A DNA stretch of 64,000 nt from Erwinia sp. E_sp_B01_1 (GTDB taxonomy: Bacteria > Pseudomonadota > Gammaproteobacteria > Enterobacterales > Enterobacteriaceae), in assembly GCF_036865545.1 (NCBI RefSeq), contig NZ_CP142208.1, positions 1,550,001-1,614,000 on the forward strand. The letters are read 5' to 3'. Each line of letters starts with the position of its first letter. Within the stretch, counting starts at the first letter, position 1. Positions 1 to 9,787 of the stretch are shown here, one piece after another. Position numbers and translations under genes: made by a program. The notes beneath the pieces were generated by a model. It saw only the letters and a program-made list of their open reading frames with translations. It was not told where the DNA came from and ran no database searches.

Positions 1-479
1 ACCACTTCGCCGAACACCATCCATTGTTCCAGCTTCTCGCCGCCGGTGCCTTCCAGCTGTAACACCTGAGTCAGTTTGCATTCGAAATTCACCGGGCTTT
101 CCGCCACCATGCTTACGTTGACCTGCGTGCCTGGCAACGGTGTCAGACCGGCAAGCGCAAACTCATCTTCGCCTCTGGGGACGGAGGCTGAACTCTCATT
201 CATCGGCACGGCCAGTTCGCGGGTGGCAAGATTCCAGACGAATTCACCGGTCTCGACAATATTGGCCACGCTGTCTTTCCAGCCCTGGCTCGAAAAACCA
301 ATGATCGGGGGCTTGTAATTGAAGCAGTTAAAAAAACTGTAAGGGGCGAGATTGCGCTCGCCTTTGGCACTCTGCGAGCTGATCCAGCCAATCGGACGCG
401 GCCCGATAATAGCGTTAAGCGGATCGTGGGGTAAACCATGGCCAAGACGGGGTTGATAGGAGTAACGGGAGTGGGTCAT
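1..479 (-). CDS. Flavin reductase family protein (partial, 3' end outside window)
   Basis: The first 159 codons of a gene read leftward and cut by the window edge. The protein starts MTHSRYSYQPRLGHGLPHDP and continues with the flavin-reductase-like FMN-binding fold: IIGPRPIGWISS near residues 22-33, then NLAPYSFFN and the later NIVETGEFVWNLAT stretch. Proteins of this family bind FMN and either reduce flavin with NAD(P)H or act as flavoredoxin-like proteins; the substrate cannot be told from sequence. It is divergent from rlmF with about 170 bases between them. The start is the ATG at 477-479. Family assignment is firm, specific role unknown. Confidence 0.8.
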   Translation of the reverse strand, partial: MTHSRYSYQPRLGHGLPHDPLNAIIGPRPIGWISSQSAKGERNLAPYSFFNCFNYKPPIIGFSSQGWKDSVANIVETGEFVWNLATRELAVPMNESSASVPRGEDEFALAGLTPLPGTQVNVSMVAESPVNFECKLTQVLQLEGTGGEKLEQWMVFGEV

Positions 480-647
480 CAGAACGCCTTTGTCCTTATC
501 ATTCAGGAAGTGTCTTACCCGCAATAAGCCGCAGGTAAAGCGGGATTCAATCATAGTAGCTGAAGAGAGTGTGGAAAAAAGCCGGGAATTGTTTACGATC
601 TTTACCGTAGCAGGTATCTTACGCGCCTTAAGTCCAGAGAGCCGCCC

Positions 648-1580
648 ATGAAAACTACCGTCGAAAAAACTCAACTTCATCCCCGTAACCGTCATCGTGA
701 ACAGTATGATTTCCCCACGCTGATCGAGAGCTATCCGCCACTGAAAGAATTTGTGGCCGTCAACAAGCATGGCGATGAGTCGGTGGATTTTGCCAATCCG
801 GCGGCTGTCCGGTCGCTGAACCAGGCACTGCTGAAACACTTCTACCAGATTGAAGGCTGGTCTATCCCTGAAGGTTTCCTGTGCCCGCCGGTCCCCGGTC
901 GCGCTGATTATGTACACCATCTGGCCGATCTGCTGGCTGAAGATAACCGTCGTATTCCGCCGCGTAACCTTACCGTGCTGGATATTGGCTGTGGTGCTAA
1001 CTGCATCTATCCGCTGATTGGCCACCGTGAATATGACTGGCGTTTCACCGGCAGCGAAGTCAATGAAGAAGCGATGAAAGCGGCTAACGCTATCCTTGCA
1101 GCAAATCCTGGCCTGAATCGTGGCGTGCGTTTACGCCGTCAGAAAGACAGTAAAGCTATCTTCACCGGCATCATTCACAAGAGCGATTTTTATCACGCCG
1201 TGATGTGCAATCCTCCCTTCCATGCTTCCGCCAGCGATGCTCAGCAGGGCAGCCAGCGCAAAGTGCGTAACCTGGGCCTGGCGAAAGACTCCCCGCTGAA
1301 CTTTGGGGGACAGCAGGATGAGCTGTGGTGTGAAGGCGGCGAAAAAGGCTTTATTGGCCGCATGATTGAAGAGAGCGTTAACTTCTCACGTCAGTGCGTC
1401 TGGTTCACCTCGCTGGTTTCCCGCAAGGAAAACCTGCCTGACATCTGGCGTGCGCTGGAAGCGGCAGAAGTGACCGCTTACCGCACCATTGAGATGGCCC
1501 AGGGACAAAAGCAGAGCCGTATTATCGCCTGGACCTTTATGGAAAAACCGGTGCGTGAACGTCAGATGAGCCGCATTTAA
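648..1580 (+). CDS. rlmF: 23S rRNA (adenine(1618)-N(6))-methyltransferase RlmF
   Basis: A 310-aa SAM-dependent methyltransferase that modifies A1618 of 23S rRNA. The SAM-binding motif [16 protein letters not shown] lies near residues 110-125, and the N6-adenine catalytic motif NPPF begins at residue 188. Length and motif order fit the RlmF (YbiN) family. It is a single gene, divergent from the flavin reductase and convergent with ybiO. Its TAA stop overlaps the ybiO stop in the palindrome TTAA, so the two genes share four bases. Confidence 0.95.
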   Translation: MKTTVEKTQLHPRNRHREQYDFPTLIESYPPLKEFVAVNKHGDESVDFANPAAVRSLNQALLKHFYQIEGWSIPEGFLCPPVPGRADYVHHLADLLAEDNRRIPPRNLTVLDIGCGANCIYPLIGHREYDWRFTGSEVNEEAMKAANAILAANPGLNRGVRLRRQKDSKAIFTGIIHKSDFYHAVMCNPPFHASASDAQQGSQRKVRNLGLAKDSPLNFGGQQDELWCEGGEKGFIGRMIEESVNFSRQCVWFTSLVSRKENLPDIWRALEAAEVTAYRTIEMAQGQKQSRIIAWTFMEKPVRERQMSRI

Positions 1581-3838
1581 TCCGGCGACGGCAATGACTG
1601 AAAGCTGGCAGCGCCCTCAATTTCGCTGCCGGTCTGCATCACCTGAACCGTCTGATGCGGCGCTTTAATGCCCGCCGCATCGAAATGTTTCTTCACCATG
1701 TTGTCCAGCGCGAAGCGAACGGTCCACTGCTTCAGCGGCTGCGTGGTGAAGGAAACGCGCACGGTAAAGCCCTGGTTTGTTAATCCAACCAGCCCGGCAA
1801 ACGAAGGTTCCCCTATCACCATTCCCCGGATGTCGGGATTCTCCATCAACTCCTGTACTGCCGCCTGCAACGTGCTGTTAACCCGATCGCTGTCCTCACG
1901 ACGATCCACATCATAGTTCGCCACAAACGAGCCGATGCCGCGCACAAAGTTGGCGAAGGTGGTGATCGAAGACCAGGGGATAATATGATACGCGCCGGTA
2001 TCCTGGCGTACTCCTACCGAACGAATCGACATCCGTTCAACCGTGCCGGTGATCGCCCCGATTGTGACCAGGTCGCCTGTGTTCATCCCGTTCTCAAACT
2101 GAATGAATATCCCGGTGATAATATCCTTCACCAGCGTTTGCGACCCAAAGGAGACCGCCAGGCCAAGTGCGCCCGCGCCCGCCAGCAGCGGCGCGATATT
2201 CACGCCAATTTCCGACAGCAGGATCATGATGGTGATGGTGCTGATCACCACCGCCAGCGCATTACGGAACAACGTCAGTAACGTGCGGGTTCGGGCACTG
2301 GGCATGGGACGCCCATGTGAATCCGAAGCCAGGCGACTTTCAATCAGGCTTGCCAGCAGGGTCCAGCCAACCGCCGAGAAGAACAGGATCATCACGATAC
2401 GGATAATCACATCCACCAGTTTCACGCCTGCGCCCTCCGTCAGCCAGTGCCAGAGATCAAACAGGTTCCAGGCATTAAGTAACAGCAGGCTTACTGCAAA
2501 CACCGTCAGCGTGCGGGCCAGCTTCAGCATCACCGAAATCCAGCCGTTTACCCGCTGCTGCAACTCCGGATAGTTCCGGCGCAGGTCGGGCGAGAGAATA
2601 ATGGTTTTGGAGATCCAGCGGGTCAGAATACCTGAGATCAGCGCACCCAGGCCGATGATCGCCAGCGACCGTACCGTCGCCGACATCATAAACTTCAGGC
2701 TGTCGCCCGGATTAAACATGGATAACAGGAACAGGGTGATAAAGTACGCGCTGGCAAGCCAGTGCCATACCACGGCAAAGGCGCGGATAAACAGCGAAAA
2801 GAACGACAGAGAGCGATCGGCCAGTGCGGAGAGCTCCCGCTGAATATTGCGTTTATTAGTGAAGATCAAATATAACGCCCAGACGGTGATCAGCCCCATC
2901 ACCACTACATTGATCAGCGCGCCAACCTGCACGTTCACCTGATTGGACACGATAGGCACAATCACCAGCAATCCGTAACCTATCAGCCCACTAAGCCAGC
3001 TCAGGCGGGTATTCCAGTAAACGGCACGGTCATCCGACAGATGGAAAAAGCGCAGTTGGGGAAAACGTGGGCAGAACATCAATCGCAGGATCGCTTTGAA
3101 AAATTCAATCAACGCGAAGGCATTAAGGAACAGCCCCTGCTGATAAGCGATGGTTCTGCTGCCTGCGTTGAGCGAATCACTGAGGATCTGGCCGACAAAC
3201 AGCGCCAGCCCCAGCAGCAGCAGGTCGATGATAAAGGCCCCGAGGATCATTAACGGCAGGTGTAGCCAGTTGGTGTGGACGCTGTTTTTTTCCCGTCCCC
3301 ACTGACCCATTCGCCGGTATATCGGGCCCACAGCCCAGCAAATCAGCCAGTAAAAAGCAAACAGCGCCGCTGCCAGCATGGAGAAATGGCTGAGTGCGGT
3401 GAAAAAGGTTTTTTGGTTGAAGGGTTTATGAGGAGCCTCGGCAATATTACGCTGAAGCTTTTCAACCCTGGTCAGAAACTCTCCGCCAAAGTGCCGGCTG
3501 ACGTCGGTGACGCTCTCCAGCACCGTTTTATCCTCATCCTCTGTCGGTGGGGTCAGTACCGGCTCCGCAGCGGTGGAGGGCGTTTCAGAAGCGTTACGCA
3601 GCTGCTCTATCAGCTCCTGCCGCGACTGGTCGTTCTGCAGGATGTTGGCTAAGGCTGCATAAGCGGCTTTTTTTTGTTCAGGATCGGGTTCACCCGTCTG
3701 GGTTGTAGCGGATTGTTGTGTTTGTGAGGCAGCCACAGCGGCCGCCGGAAGTGACACAGCCTGGGCCGATCCGGCAAATATGAAACAGAGCAATAGCCAC
3801 CTGAAGGCAAAGCGCCAGGGTGGAAGAGTTTCTAACAT
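1577..3838 (-). CDS. ybiO: Moderate-conductance mechanosensitive channel YbiO
   Basis: A 753-aa member of the MscS family, close to the roughly 740 aa of E. coli YbiO. A signal peptide (residues 1-27, ending GSAQA) is followed by a periplasmic part rich in Q, T and E, a bundle of hydrophobic membrane segments from about residue 145 to 540, and the conserved MscS pore helix and beta domain ([20 protein letters not shown] near residues 560-580). Such channels open under membrane tension during hypo-osmotic shock. It overlaps rlmF tail to tail and is followed upstream by the separate glnHPQ operon, so it is probably monocistronic. Confidence 0.93.
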   Translation of the reverse strand: MLETLPPWRFAFRWLLLCFIFAGSAQAVSLPAAAVAASQTQQSATTQTGEPDPEQKKAAYAALANILQNDQSRQELIEQLRNASETPSTAAEPVLTPPTEDEDKTVLESVTDVSRHFGGEFLTRVEKLQRNIAEAPHKPFNQKTFFTALSHFSMLAAALFAFYWLICWAVGPIYRRMGQWGREKNSVHTNWLHLPLMILGAFIIDLLLLGLALFVGQILSDSLNAGSRTIAYQQGLFLNAFALIEFFKAILRLMFCPRFPQLRFFHLSDDRAVYWNTRLSWLSGLIGYGLLVIVPIVSNQVNVQVGALINVVVMGLITVWALYLIFTNKRNIQRELSALADRSLSFFSLFIRAFAVVWHWLASAYFITLFLLSMFNPGDSLKFMMSATVRSLAIIGLGALISGILTRWISKTIILSPDLRRNYPELQQRVNGWISVMLKLARTLTVFAVSLLLLNAWNLFDLWHWLTEGAGVKLVDVIIRIVMILFFSAVGWTLLASLIESRLASDSHGRPMPSARTRTLLTLFRNALAVVISTITIMILLSEIGVNIAPLLAGAGALGLAVSFGSQTLVKDIITGIFIQFENGMNTGDLVTIGAITGTVERMSIRSVGVRQDTGAYHIIPWSSITTFANFVRGIGSFVANYDVDRREDSDRVNSTLQAAVQELMENPDIRGMVIGEPSFAGLVGLTNQGFTVRVSFTTQPLKQWTVRFALDNMVKKHFDAAGIKAPHQTVQVMQTGSEIEGAASFQSLPSPD

Positions 3839-4024
3839 CGTGTTCTCCCGTTGCCGCGCGTCAAAGCGTCAGCCTGCAAGTATAGTTGGCTGAGTGTCAG
3901 TGGGAGGTAAAAGCAGGAATTTTAAGAAGATGATTAGCATAAAAAGGCGGGCAATGAACGGCGCCGCAAAATGTCAGAAGTTTGTCTGACATTCGGGTGC
4001 AGGTCATTGTCCGCCCTGAACAGT

Positions 4025-4053
4025 AAAATCGCGGGGGAATCGTTTTCCCCCGG
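4025..4053 (-). terminator. Probable terminator of glnHPQ
   Basis: Inverted repeat CGGGGGAA (4032-4039) and TTCCCCCG (4045-4052) with a five-base loop lies just past the glnQ stop. On the minus strand it runs into CGATTTTA, a weak U-tract. Placement and stem strength favour a terminator for the gln operon. Confidence 0.65.
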
Positions 4054-4061
4054 AGTACGGA

Positions 4062-4784
4062 TTACGAAACGTGTTGCAGGAATTCTTGCAAACGGGCACT
4101 CGGTGGATTGTCGATCAGCTCATCCGGGTTGCCATCTTCTGCAATGCGGCCTTTATCAATAAAGATCAGGCGCGAGGCGACTTTCTTCGCAAAGCCCACT
4201 TCGTGGGTCACGATCACCATAGTCATGCCTTCTTCGGCCAGATCCTGCATCACTTTCAGCACTTCGTGACGCAATTCCGGATCCAGCGCTGAGGTTGGCT
4301 CATCAAACAGCATCATTTTCGGCTTCACGGCCAGCGCACGGGCAATCGCCACGCGCTGCTGCTGCCCACCAGAAAGTTCAGACGGGAAGTGATGCGCCCG
4401 TTCGGCCAGACCGACTTTACCCAGCAGCTCTTTCGCCAGACGATGAGCTTCGGCCTTTTTGGTGCCACGAACGCGGATAGGGCCAAAAGCGACATTATCC
4501 AGCGCGTTCATCTGTGGAAACAGGTGGAACTGCTGGAAAACCATGCCGGCTTCCTGACGAATCAGGCGCTCATCCACTTTCGGGTCATTGACCTTCAGAC
4601 CATCAACAATCAGCTCGCCGGTGGTGATCTCTTCCAGCTTGTTGATGCAACGTAGCAGGGTTGATTTACCCGATCCTGATGGACCGATAATCACCACCAC
4701 TTCACCCTGCTGAATGGTCAGATCGATGTTGTGCAGTACCTGCGTTTCACCAAAATGCTTGGAGACGTTTTTAAATTCAATCAC
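4062..4784 (-). CDS. glnQ: Glutamine ABC transporter ATP-binding protein GlnQ
   Basis: A 240-aa polar-amino-acid ABC ATPase. Walker [10 protein letters not shown] is at residues 34-42, the signature LSGGQQQR near residues 135-142 and Walker [13 protein letters not shown] near 157-168. Length equals E. coli GlnQ. It energises glutamine import with GlnP in the inner membrane and periplasmic GlnH. Its ATG overlaps the glnP stop by four bases, which implies translational coupling as the last gene of glnHPQ. Confidence 0.97.
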   Translation of the reverse strand: MIEFKNVSKHFGETQVLHNIDLTIQQGEVVVIIGPSGSGKSTLLRCINKLEEITTGELIVDGLKVNDPKVDERLIRQEAGMVFQQFHLFPQMNALDNVAFGPIRVRGTKKAEAHRLAKELLGKVGLAERAHHFPSELSGGQQQRVAIARALAVKPKMMLFDEPTSALDPELRHEVLKVMQDLAEEGMTMVIVTHEVGFAKKVASRLIFIDKGRIAEDGNPDELIDNPPSARLQEFLQHVS

Positions 4785-5440
4785 AGGATTTTCATCCTTT
4801 TCTCAATGCGACGAAGAACAAAGCTCAGCGCCAAAGTAATAATCAGATAGATAACCGCCACGGCGCTCCAGATCTCCAGCGCGCGGAAGTTTCCGGCGAT
4901 GATTTCCTGGCCCTGACGGGTCAGTTCGGCCACGCCAATCACGATAAACAGGGAGGTGTCTTTGATGCTGACAATCCACTGATTTCCCAACGGGGGCAGC
5001 ATACGGCGCAGTGCCAGCGGCATAATCACGTAGCGCAGCGTCTCGCGGCGGGAAAGACCCAGTGCCAGGCCGGCTTCACGGAAACCGTTATGGATCGACA
5101 GCACGGCACCGCGGGTGATCTCGGCAATATAGGCGCCGGAGTTGATCATGATGGTGACAACGGCAGCACTGAACGGGTCAATGCGCAGGTCGGTAAAGGC
5201 CATTGGCAGGGCAAAATAGATAAACATCACCTGCACAACAATTGGCGTGCCGCGGATCAGCTCGATGAATACCAGCGCAATATTGCGTGATACCCAGCCG
5301 CCGTATGCTCGGGCGAATCCCGCTACCAGCCCAATTATCAGGCCGCCTACCAGACCAAGGACCGAAATCCACAGGGTCAGTCGGGCGCCTTCAAGCAGGG
5401 CCGGAATTGATGGCCAAATGGCGCTCCAGTCAAACTGCAT
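4781..5440 (-). CDS. glnP: Glutamine ABC transporter permease GlnP
   Basis: A 219-aa inner-membrane permease of the His/Glu/Gln family, the same length as the E. coli protein. It has five or so hydrophobic segments and the ABC-permease EAA loop ([22 protein letters not shown]) that docks on GlnQ. It lies between glnH and glnQ. A strong hairpin with a U-tract in the gap upstream (5482-5505) probably lowers its expression relative to glnH. Confidence 0.97.
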   Translation of the reverse strand: MQFDWSAIWPSIPALLEGARLTLWISVLGLVGGLIIGLVAGFARAYGGWVSRNIALVFIELIRGTPIVVQVMFIYFALPMAFTDLRIDPFSAAVVTIMINSGAYIAEITRGAVLSIHNGFREAGLALGLSRRETLRYVIMPLALRRMLPPLGNQWIVSIKDTSLFIVIGVAELTRQGQEIIAGNFRALEIWSAVAVIYLIITLALSFVLRRIEKRMKIL

Positions 5441-5481
5441 GCTTTACTCTCCGGATCAAAAAACATTTTTTCGTTGGTGGT

Positions 5482-5505
5482 AAAAAACGCAGGCCTGAGC
5501 CTGCG
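5482..5505 (-). terminator. Intra-operon terminator/attenuator between glnH and glnP
   Basis: On the minus strand CGCAGGC-TCAG-GCCTGCG is followed by TTTTTTAC, a textbook intrinsic terminator shape. It lies between the glnH stop (5521) and the glnP start (5440). Because glnP and glnQ lack an obvious promoter of their own, partial read-through is the likely arrangement, giving more binding protein than membrane complex. Confidence 0.75.
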
Positions 5506-5520
5506 CTAAAGAGGGACAAA

Positions 5521-6267
5521 TTATTTAGGATCGGTGCCGAACCATTTTTTATAAATTGTGTTGTAAGTGCCGTTGTCGCGCAGAGTTTTCAGTGCGCCGT
5601 TCACTTTCTCGCGCAGGTCATCGCTGCCTTTCGGGAAGGCGATACCGTACTGCTGAGCTTCGATAGATTCGCCTACCGCTTTGAACTGACCTTTACCGGC
5701 GGTGTTGATGAAGTAAAGAATGTTAGGCGTGTCATGCAATACGGCGTCAGCACGGTTGGTGCCGAGTTCCATATAGGCATTGTCGATGTTCGGGAACTGG
5801 CGCAGGTCTTTGGTCTTAATATGCTGTTTGGCATAATCTACTGATCCGGTGCCGCTTTTAACCGCAACCACTTTGCCGTTAAGATCGTCCAGGCCTTTGA
5901 TGCTGTCATTATTCGCTTTCACCATCACTAACAGGCCGCTTTTGTAGTAGCCGTCAGAGAATTCAATCGCTTTTTTGCGCTCTTCGGTGATGGTAATGCC
6001 AGCCAGCGCCAGATCGATATTGCGCGTCTGCAGGGCAGGGATGATACCGCTGAAATCCATAGGCTTCAGGGTATAGTCAATGTTCAGCTGTTTAGCGATA
6101 GCAGCCCACAGGTCCACATCAAAGCCAACGTATTTATCACCTTGCTTAAACTCGAAAGGAACGAAGGCGGTATCGGTTGCAACAACCAGTTTCTTTTCTG
6201 CGGCAGTAGAAGAGACGGCAAACGCCAACGTCAGCGCGGCCAGGGAAAACTTAACAATCGACTTCAT
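5521..6267 (-). CDS. glnH: Glutamine-binding periplasmic protein GlnH
   Basis: A 248-aa solute-binding protein of the polar amino acid family. The start at 6267 gives a normal signal peptide ([20 protein letters not shown], cleavage near TAA-EKK) and the E. coli length. A longer in-frame start at 6351 would prepend 28 residues that do not look like a leader. Ligand-fold landmarks include [21 protein letters not shown] and the second-lobe GTGSVDYA. It delivers glutamine to GlnPQ. A sigma-54-like promoter and NtrC-like sites lie upstream. Confidence 0.96.
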   Translation of the reverse strand: MKSIVKFSLAALTLAFAVSSTAAEKKLVVATDTAFVPFEFKQGDKYVGFDVDLWAAIAKQLNIDYTLKPMDFSGIIPALQTRNIDLALAGITITEERKKAIEFSDGYYKSGLLVMVKANNDSIKGLDDLNGKVVAVKSGTGSVDYAKQHIKTKDLRQFPNIDNAYMELGTNRADAVLHDTPNILYFINTAGKGQFKAVGESIEAQQYGIAFPKGSDDLREKVNGALKTLRDNGTYNTIYKKWFGTDPK

Positions 6268-6327
6268 TTTTTTATCCTTTATGCAGTCAGACAAGGTCTT
6301 TGTCTGATTGGGTGCCATCAGCCATAT

Positions 6328-6343
6328 GAAAAAATTATGCCAA
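6328..6343 (-). promoter_or_regulatory. Candidate sigma-54 promoter for glnHPQ
   Basis: On the minus strand TTGGCATAATTTTTTCAT has the -24 GG (6341-6340) followed after ten bases by TC where GC is expected at -12. This one-base deviation resembles the E. coli glnHp2 promoter. The predicted start would be near 6316, leaving a leader of about 50 bases. Support comes mainly from the NtrC-like sites at the right distance upstream. Confidence 0.55.
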
Positions 6344-6411
6344 CTTTTCAAAATATATTGAAAACAGCACGTTAAGTCAATTTTGGCGCTAAGGCTCAGT
6401 TCAGAAACTTA

Positions 6412-6447
6412 TTACGCACCATTTTGGGGCGCTAAAATGGTGCGTAA
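6412..6447. promoter_or_regulatory. Candidate NtrC (GlnG) enhancer sites upstream of glnHPQ
   Basis: Two 14-base arms, TTACGCACCATTTT (6412-6425) and AAAATGGTGCGTAA (6434-6447), form a perfect inverted repeat with an 8-base spacer. Each arm carries an NtrC-type half site (GCACC or GGTGC); the two overlapping 15-mers centre near 6423 and 6436. Relative to the predicted start these are about -107 and -120, close to the known spacing of NtrC sites at E. coli glnH. A third weaker GGGTGC lies at 6457-6462. Confidence 0.65.
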
Positions 6448-6562
6448 GATCCATTTGGGTGCAGGTTTCTTTTAGCAAATCAGGGGATAAAAACAACTTA
6501 TAGTGAAGAGGGATTAGTAGAATTGTTAACGAAGTCTGGTTTAATTGTGAAAACAGGTTTTG

Positions 6563-6826
6563 TTACCTGAGCTGGCTGTCTTTGCTGCCACGGCGATTAT
6601 ATAAAGAGGACGCCTGCTGATTATCACGCTTCTGCTGACACTGGACGCAATATTGAACGCCCGGTAGAGCGAGGCGGCGTGCTTCCGGTATCGGTTCGCC
6701 GCAGTGTTCGCAATATTCCGCACTGGCTCCATGATGTATAGCCCGGCGTGCTCTGGCCACAGCATCATCTATGGTTGAGTCAATTTGTTCCTGCACTGCG
6801 TCATCGCGTGCCCATCCGCTTGCCAT
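6563..6826 (-). CDS. ybiI: DksA/TraR-type zinc-finger protein YbiI
   Basis: An 87-aa protein with a four-cysteine zinc finger typical of the DksA/TraR C-terminal domain: C39, C42, C60 and C63 in EYCEHCGEPIPEARR and QYCVQC. The N-terminal acidic helix (DAVQEQIDSTIDDAV) is short, without the long coiled coil of DksA. Function of YbiI is not established. In E. coli ybiI lies on the other side of rlmF, so its position between glnH and dps is a local rearrangement. Confidence 0.88.
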   Translation of the reverse strand: MASGWARDDAVQEQIDSTIDDAVARARRAIHHGASAEYCEHCGEPIPEARRLALPGVQYCVQCQQKRDNQQASSLYNRRGSKDSQLR

Positions 6827-6843
6827 AATGACCTCCAGATAGC

Positions 6844-6874
6844 AAAAGAGCAGATGAAGGCCTCATCTGCTCTG
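6844..6874 (-). terminator. Intrinsic terminator of dps
   Basis: GAGCAGATGA (6848-6857) and TCATCTGCTC (6863-6872) form a perfect ten-base stem with a five-base loop. On the minus strand the stem is followed by TTTTGC, just downstream of the dps stop. Confidence 0.8.
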
Positions 6875-6913
6875 AATTCACTCTATGAAGCCGCACCTTG
6901 TGCAGCCTGACGG

Positions 6914-7417
6914 TTACTCAATATTGGATTCGATGAACCACAGGAATTTATCCAGATCGCGTGAGGCCGCGGTAAAGATATCTGCAGTGTCTTCGTCTTC
7001 AACTTCAGTGATCGCTTTGCGGGTATCGTTAGCCACTACAGCATAACGCTCCGCCAGCGCTTTCAGGTGATCCTGTACGCTGTGAATGTTAAGGGGGTAG
7101 CTTTTCAGCGGTGTTCTGTCGTTGACAATCTGAGTAGTACCCAGAGCCACGCCGCCTAACTGTACGACACGCTCAGCAATCGTGTCCTGATGATCGGTAA
7201 TAGTAGTACGGAAACCGTCGAGCATCTCATGCACGCCGATAAAGTTCGCGCCGCGCATGTTCCAGTGCGCCTGCTTGGTAATCAGGGACAAATCAATGAA
7301 TTCCGTAACCAGACGATTGAGCACCTCAATGGTGGCTTTTTTCTCGTCGTCAGCCACGTTGTTACGGGTGTAAATCAGATCGGAAGATTTCGTTTTAACC
7401 AGTTTAGCGGTACTCAT
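6914..7417 (-). CDS. dps: DNA-binding ferritin-like protein Dps
   Basis: A 167-aa miniferritin, the same length as E. coli Dps. It forms a dodecamer that coats DNA in stationary phase and oxidises Fe(II) with H2O2. The start at 7417 gives [19 protein letters not shown], whose lysine-rich N-terminus is the DNA-binding tail. Ferroxidase residues lie in [10 protein letters not shown] and the following [22 protein letters not shown]. An adjacent ATG at 7420 and a longer ORF from 7474 are less likely starts. Monocistronic, with its own terminator. Confidence 0.96.
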   Translation of the reverse strand: MSTAKLVKTKSSDLIYTRNNVADDEKKATIEVLNRLVTEFIDLSLITKQAHWNMRGANFIGVHEMLDGFRTTITDHQDTIAERVVQLGGVALGTTQIVNDRTPLKSYPLNIHSVQDHLKALAERYAVVANDTRKAITEVEDEDTADIFTAASRDLDKFLWFIESNIE

Positions 7418-7806
7418 CATTAATATCCTCTTAATGTGGGTTGTCCTAATTAAGTACGGAGTTAAGTATAGCACCGGTTTTACACTTTGCCGGAAAGTTG
7501 CTGCCTATTAGTTGAATAGCGCTGGCCTTTCAGGAATGACTGGCTGTTTATCAACGCTTTCATGCAGGTTTAAATGCGAGTGATAGAAGTTATCATCTGG
7601 ATTTAAAATATAACATGCTGATTTATATGTTTAAAATTAATCAATCATAAAGCATCTGGCATCAGGCGTTATTTTTAATGAATAAGCCTTTCAGGATATT
7701 TCTGTACAGGGAATCTCAGGTAAGATTTATCTTATCTCAGGAGTGATGTTATTCAAGAAAAGTATAAATTTATCGCCCCTAAATTGGGGCGAATATAACG
7801 CACCAG
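7418..7806. other. Intergenic region between dps and rhtA
   Basis: About 390 AT-rich bases that hold the dps promoter and the 3' end of the rhtA transcript. No plausible gene is visible. The inverted repeat TCGCCCC (7773-7779) / GGGGCGA (7786-7792) lies 15 bases past the rhtA stop and probably ends that transcript, although the following T-tract is broken. Confidence 0.6.
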
Positions 7807-8711
7807 TTATTCGCGTAACTCGCTGACCGGATCTATCTGCTGTTTAGAAGAGCGCATGGTCAGGGTGGAGCCAGCCGAAGCCAGGATGATAGCCAGCAAA
7901 CCAAACCATTGAATCAATGAGAGGATTTCACCCAGGAACAGCATGCCAGAGAGGGCGGCCATCGCCGGTTCAAGACTCATCAGGGTGCCGAAGGTTTTGG
8001 CCGGGAGCCGGGTCAGCGCGACCATTTCCAGAGAATAGGGCAGGGCGCTGGAGAGGATAGCAATCAGCACTGCCACGGGGATCAGCGAGAGGCTCCAGAG
8101 ACCGGCACTGGCATATGCCAGACCCAGAGGCACAAAGATGACTGAAGCTATCAGTGAGCCCATAGCGACCGTAGCCGGACCGTGCTCTGCACCGGCACGC
8201 TGACCGCTCAGGATATAGACAGCCCAGAACGCACCTGCCAGCACCGCAAGTAAAGCACCACCAGGATCGACGCTGGAAATATCTTTGCCTACAGGCAGCA
8301 GCAGCCACAATCCCAGCAGCGCCAGCAGCACCCAAAGAAAATCAAGCGGACGTCTTGCGCCTGCCAGAGCCAGTGCCAGAGGCCCGGTAAATTCCAGAGC
8401 AACCGCAATCCCCAGCGGCACGGTTCGCAGCGCCAGATAAAAGGAGTAGTTCATGCCTCCCAGTGCCAGGCCATAACAAATCAGCGGCAGGAGTTGTTTG
8501 CGGGTGAAGCGCAGACGCCAGGGTTTAAAGATGACGCAGAGGATCAGGGTACCCAGGCCGAGGCGAAGCGCAGTAATACCCGGCGCGCCGACCACGGGGA
8601 ATAAGGTTTTGGCCAGGGCAGCGCCCCCTGGATCGAAGTCATGGCAACCAACAGCACTATGACCGGTAGCCAGAGAGGGGATTTTTGAGAAGCAGAGATC
8701 CTGTGAATCAA
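7807..8711 (-). pseudogene. rhtA: Threonine/homoserine exporter RhtA, frameshifted
   Basis: A DMT-superfamily inner-membrane exporter with two EamA repeats. The reading frame is broken near 8624-8628. Upstream codons give SPLWLPVIVLLVAMTSIQG; downstream ones resume in another frame as VGAPGITALRLGLGTLIL. The coding-strand G run has five Gs; six would give QGGAALAKTLFPVVGAPG, matching the family (E. coli QGGASLAKSLFPLVGAPG). With the extra G and a TTG start at 8711 the protein would be about 301 aa, near the usual 295. The start codon is uncertain; an ATG at 8780 in frame is another choice. As written, only a 27- to 50-residue stub plus a re-initiated 262-aa fragment could be made. Confidence 0.85.
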
Positions 8712-9065
8712 TCTTGTTCGTCCATTTAAACAGTAAAAAGTTCCCTGAAGTGTACCTGACGGGGCCTTAAAACAGATCAAAAACCAGGAAAAAGACTAAG
8801 GAAAAGGTCAAAAACAGCGCCATTTCAGTAAAGAAATGTCAGGATTAATTAAGAATTATCTCAATGAACATTTTTTTACATTACCGGTTATGACGGCAGG
8901 GAACTCAATAAACATAAGAGAAAAGAATGACATACGAACCATCATTAACGTCCTGTTACACCAAACATTGTGTTGGACAACAATTTCCAGGCAGAGTTTC
9001 TCGCTAAGGTTTGTTATATTTTCAGCGTTGTCAGGAGAATAAGTATTTTCACATTTGAGGTGGTT
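8712..9065. other. Divergent promoter region rhtA/ompX
   Basis: About 350 AT-rich bases between the divergent rhtA and ompX genes. It must contain both promoters and the ompX leader. TTGTTATATTTTC near 9010-9022 could hold an ompX -10 element. Short open frames here have no ribosome-binding site or family resemblance and I do not call them genes. Confidence 0.5.
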
Positions 9066-9581
9066 ATGAAAAAAATTGCATGTCTTTCCGCACTGGCTTG
9101 TGTACTGGCAGTTACTGCTGGTTCAGCAATGGCACGAAGCACTGTTTCTGGTGGCTACGCACAGAGCGACTATCAGGGCGTTGCTAACAAAGCTAACGGC
9201 TTCAACCTGAAATACCGTTACGAAAACGGTAACGACCCACTGGGTTGGATTGGCTCTTTCACCTACACCGAAAAAGATAACACTGACTCTGGTATCTACA
9301 ACAAAGGTCAGTACTACGGCATCACCGGTGGTCCAGCTTTCCGTCTGAACGACTGGGCTAGCATCTATGGCGTTGTAGGTATCGGCTACGGCAAATACCA
9401 GCAGAACAGCACCACTGCACGTGACAAATCTGATTCAAGCGACGTAGGTTTCTCCTACGGTGCTGGCATGCAGTTCAACCCAGGCATCGAAAATGTTGCT
9501 CTGGACGTTGGTTACGAGCAGAGCCGCATCCGCAACGTTGACGTTGGCACCTGGATCGCAGGCGTAGGTTACAGCTTCTAA
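9066..9581 (+). CDS. ompX: Outer membrane protein OmpX
   Basis: A 171-aa eight-stranded beta-barrel of the Ail/OmpX family. The start at 9066 gives MKKIACLSALACVLAVTAGS with cleavage after SAMA, and the mature protein begins RSTVSGGYAQSDYQG. It ends in GVGYSF, the usual terminal aromatic for outer-membrane assembly. Length equals E. coli OmpX. Family members affect adhesion and envelope homeostasis. Codon use looks highly biased, fitting an abundant protein, and a strong terminator follows. Confidence 0.97.
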   Translation: MKKIACLSALACVLAVTAGSAMARSTVSGGYAQSDYQGVANKANGFNLKYRYENGNDPLGWIGSFTYTEKDNTDSGIYNKGQYYGITGGPAFRLNDWASIYGVVGIGYGKYQQNSTTARDKSDSSDVGFSYGAGMQFNPGIENVALDVGYEQSRIRNVDVGTWIAGVGYSF

Positions 9582-9616
9582 GTTGTTTCCCTCAAGCCCA
9601 GCCTGGCTGGTGCAAT

Positions 9617-9648
9617 AAAAAATCCGCCCTGTGAGGCGGATTTTTTTT
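9617..9648 (+). terminator. Intrinsic terminator of ompX
   Basis: AATCCGCC-CTGTGA-GGCGGATT followed by eight Ts and preceded by a run of As. It can act for ompX on the plus strand and, through the A run, for mntS arriving from the other side. Confidence 0.92.
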
Positions 9649-9655
9649 GGCTGAT

Positions 9656-9757
9656 TCAGAGTGGGGCGGATTTCTGTTCCGTTAACATCTCAAGCAGCAT
9701 AAGACGCAGCGTGAACGGTGAGCGACTCAGCAGCTTCAATAAAAGTGGCTTTTTCAT
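9656..9757 (-). CDS. mntS: Small manganese-response protein MntS
   Basis: A 33-aa ORF starting MKKPLLLKLLSRSPFTLRLM and ending SAPL, preceded by a strong ribosome-binding site GGAGGAAACCTG-ATG. The core SRSPFTLRLMLLEML matches the SHSPFKVRLMLLSML core of the 42-aa E. coli MntS (from memory). In E. coli MntS is made under low manganese, is repressed by MntR and limits Mn efflux. The location, divergent from mntR just beyond ompX, is the same. Here the protein lacks the C-terminal tail of the E. coli form. Confidence 0.87.
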   Translation of the reverse strand: MKKPLLLKLLSRSPFTLRLMLLEMLTEQKSAPL

Positions 9758-9787
9758 CAGGTTTCCTCCGTTCGCTTTATAATCAGG

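Noticed and set aside
1985..2573. Long open frames antisense to ybiO
   Set aside because: They mirror the codon pattern of the real gene and have no start signals; typical shadows of GC-biased coding sequence.
8836..9042. 68-aa open frame in the ompX leader
   Set aside because: No ribosome-binding site or family resemblance; lies in AT-rich promoter sequence.
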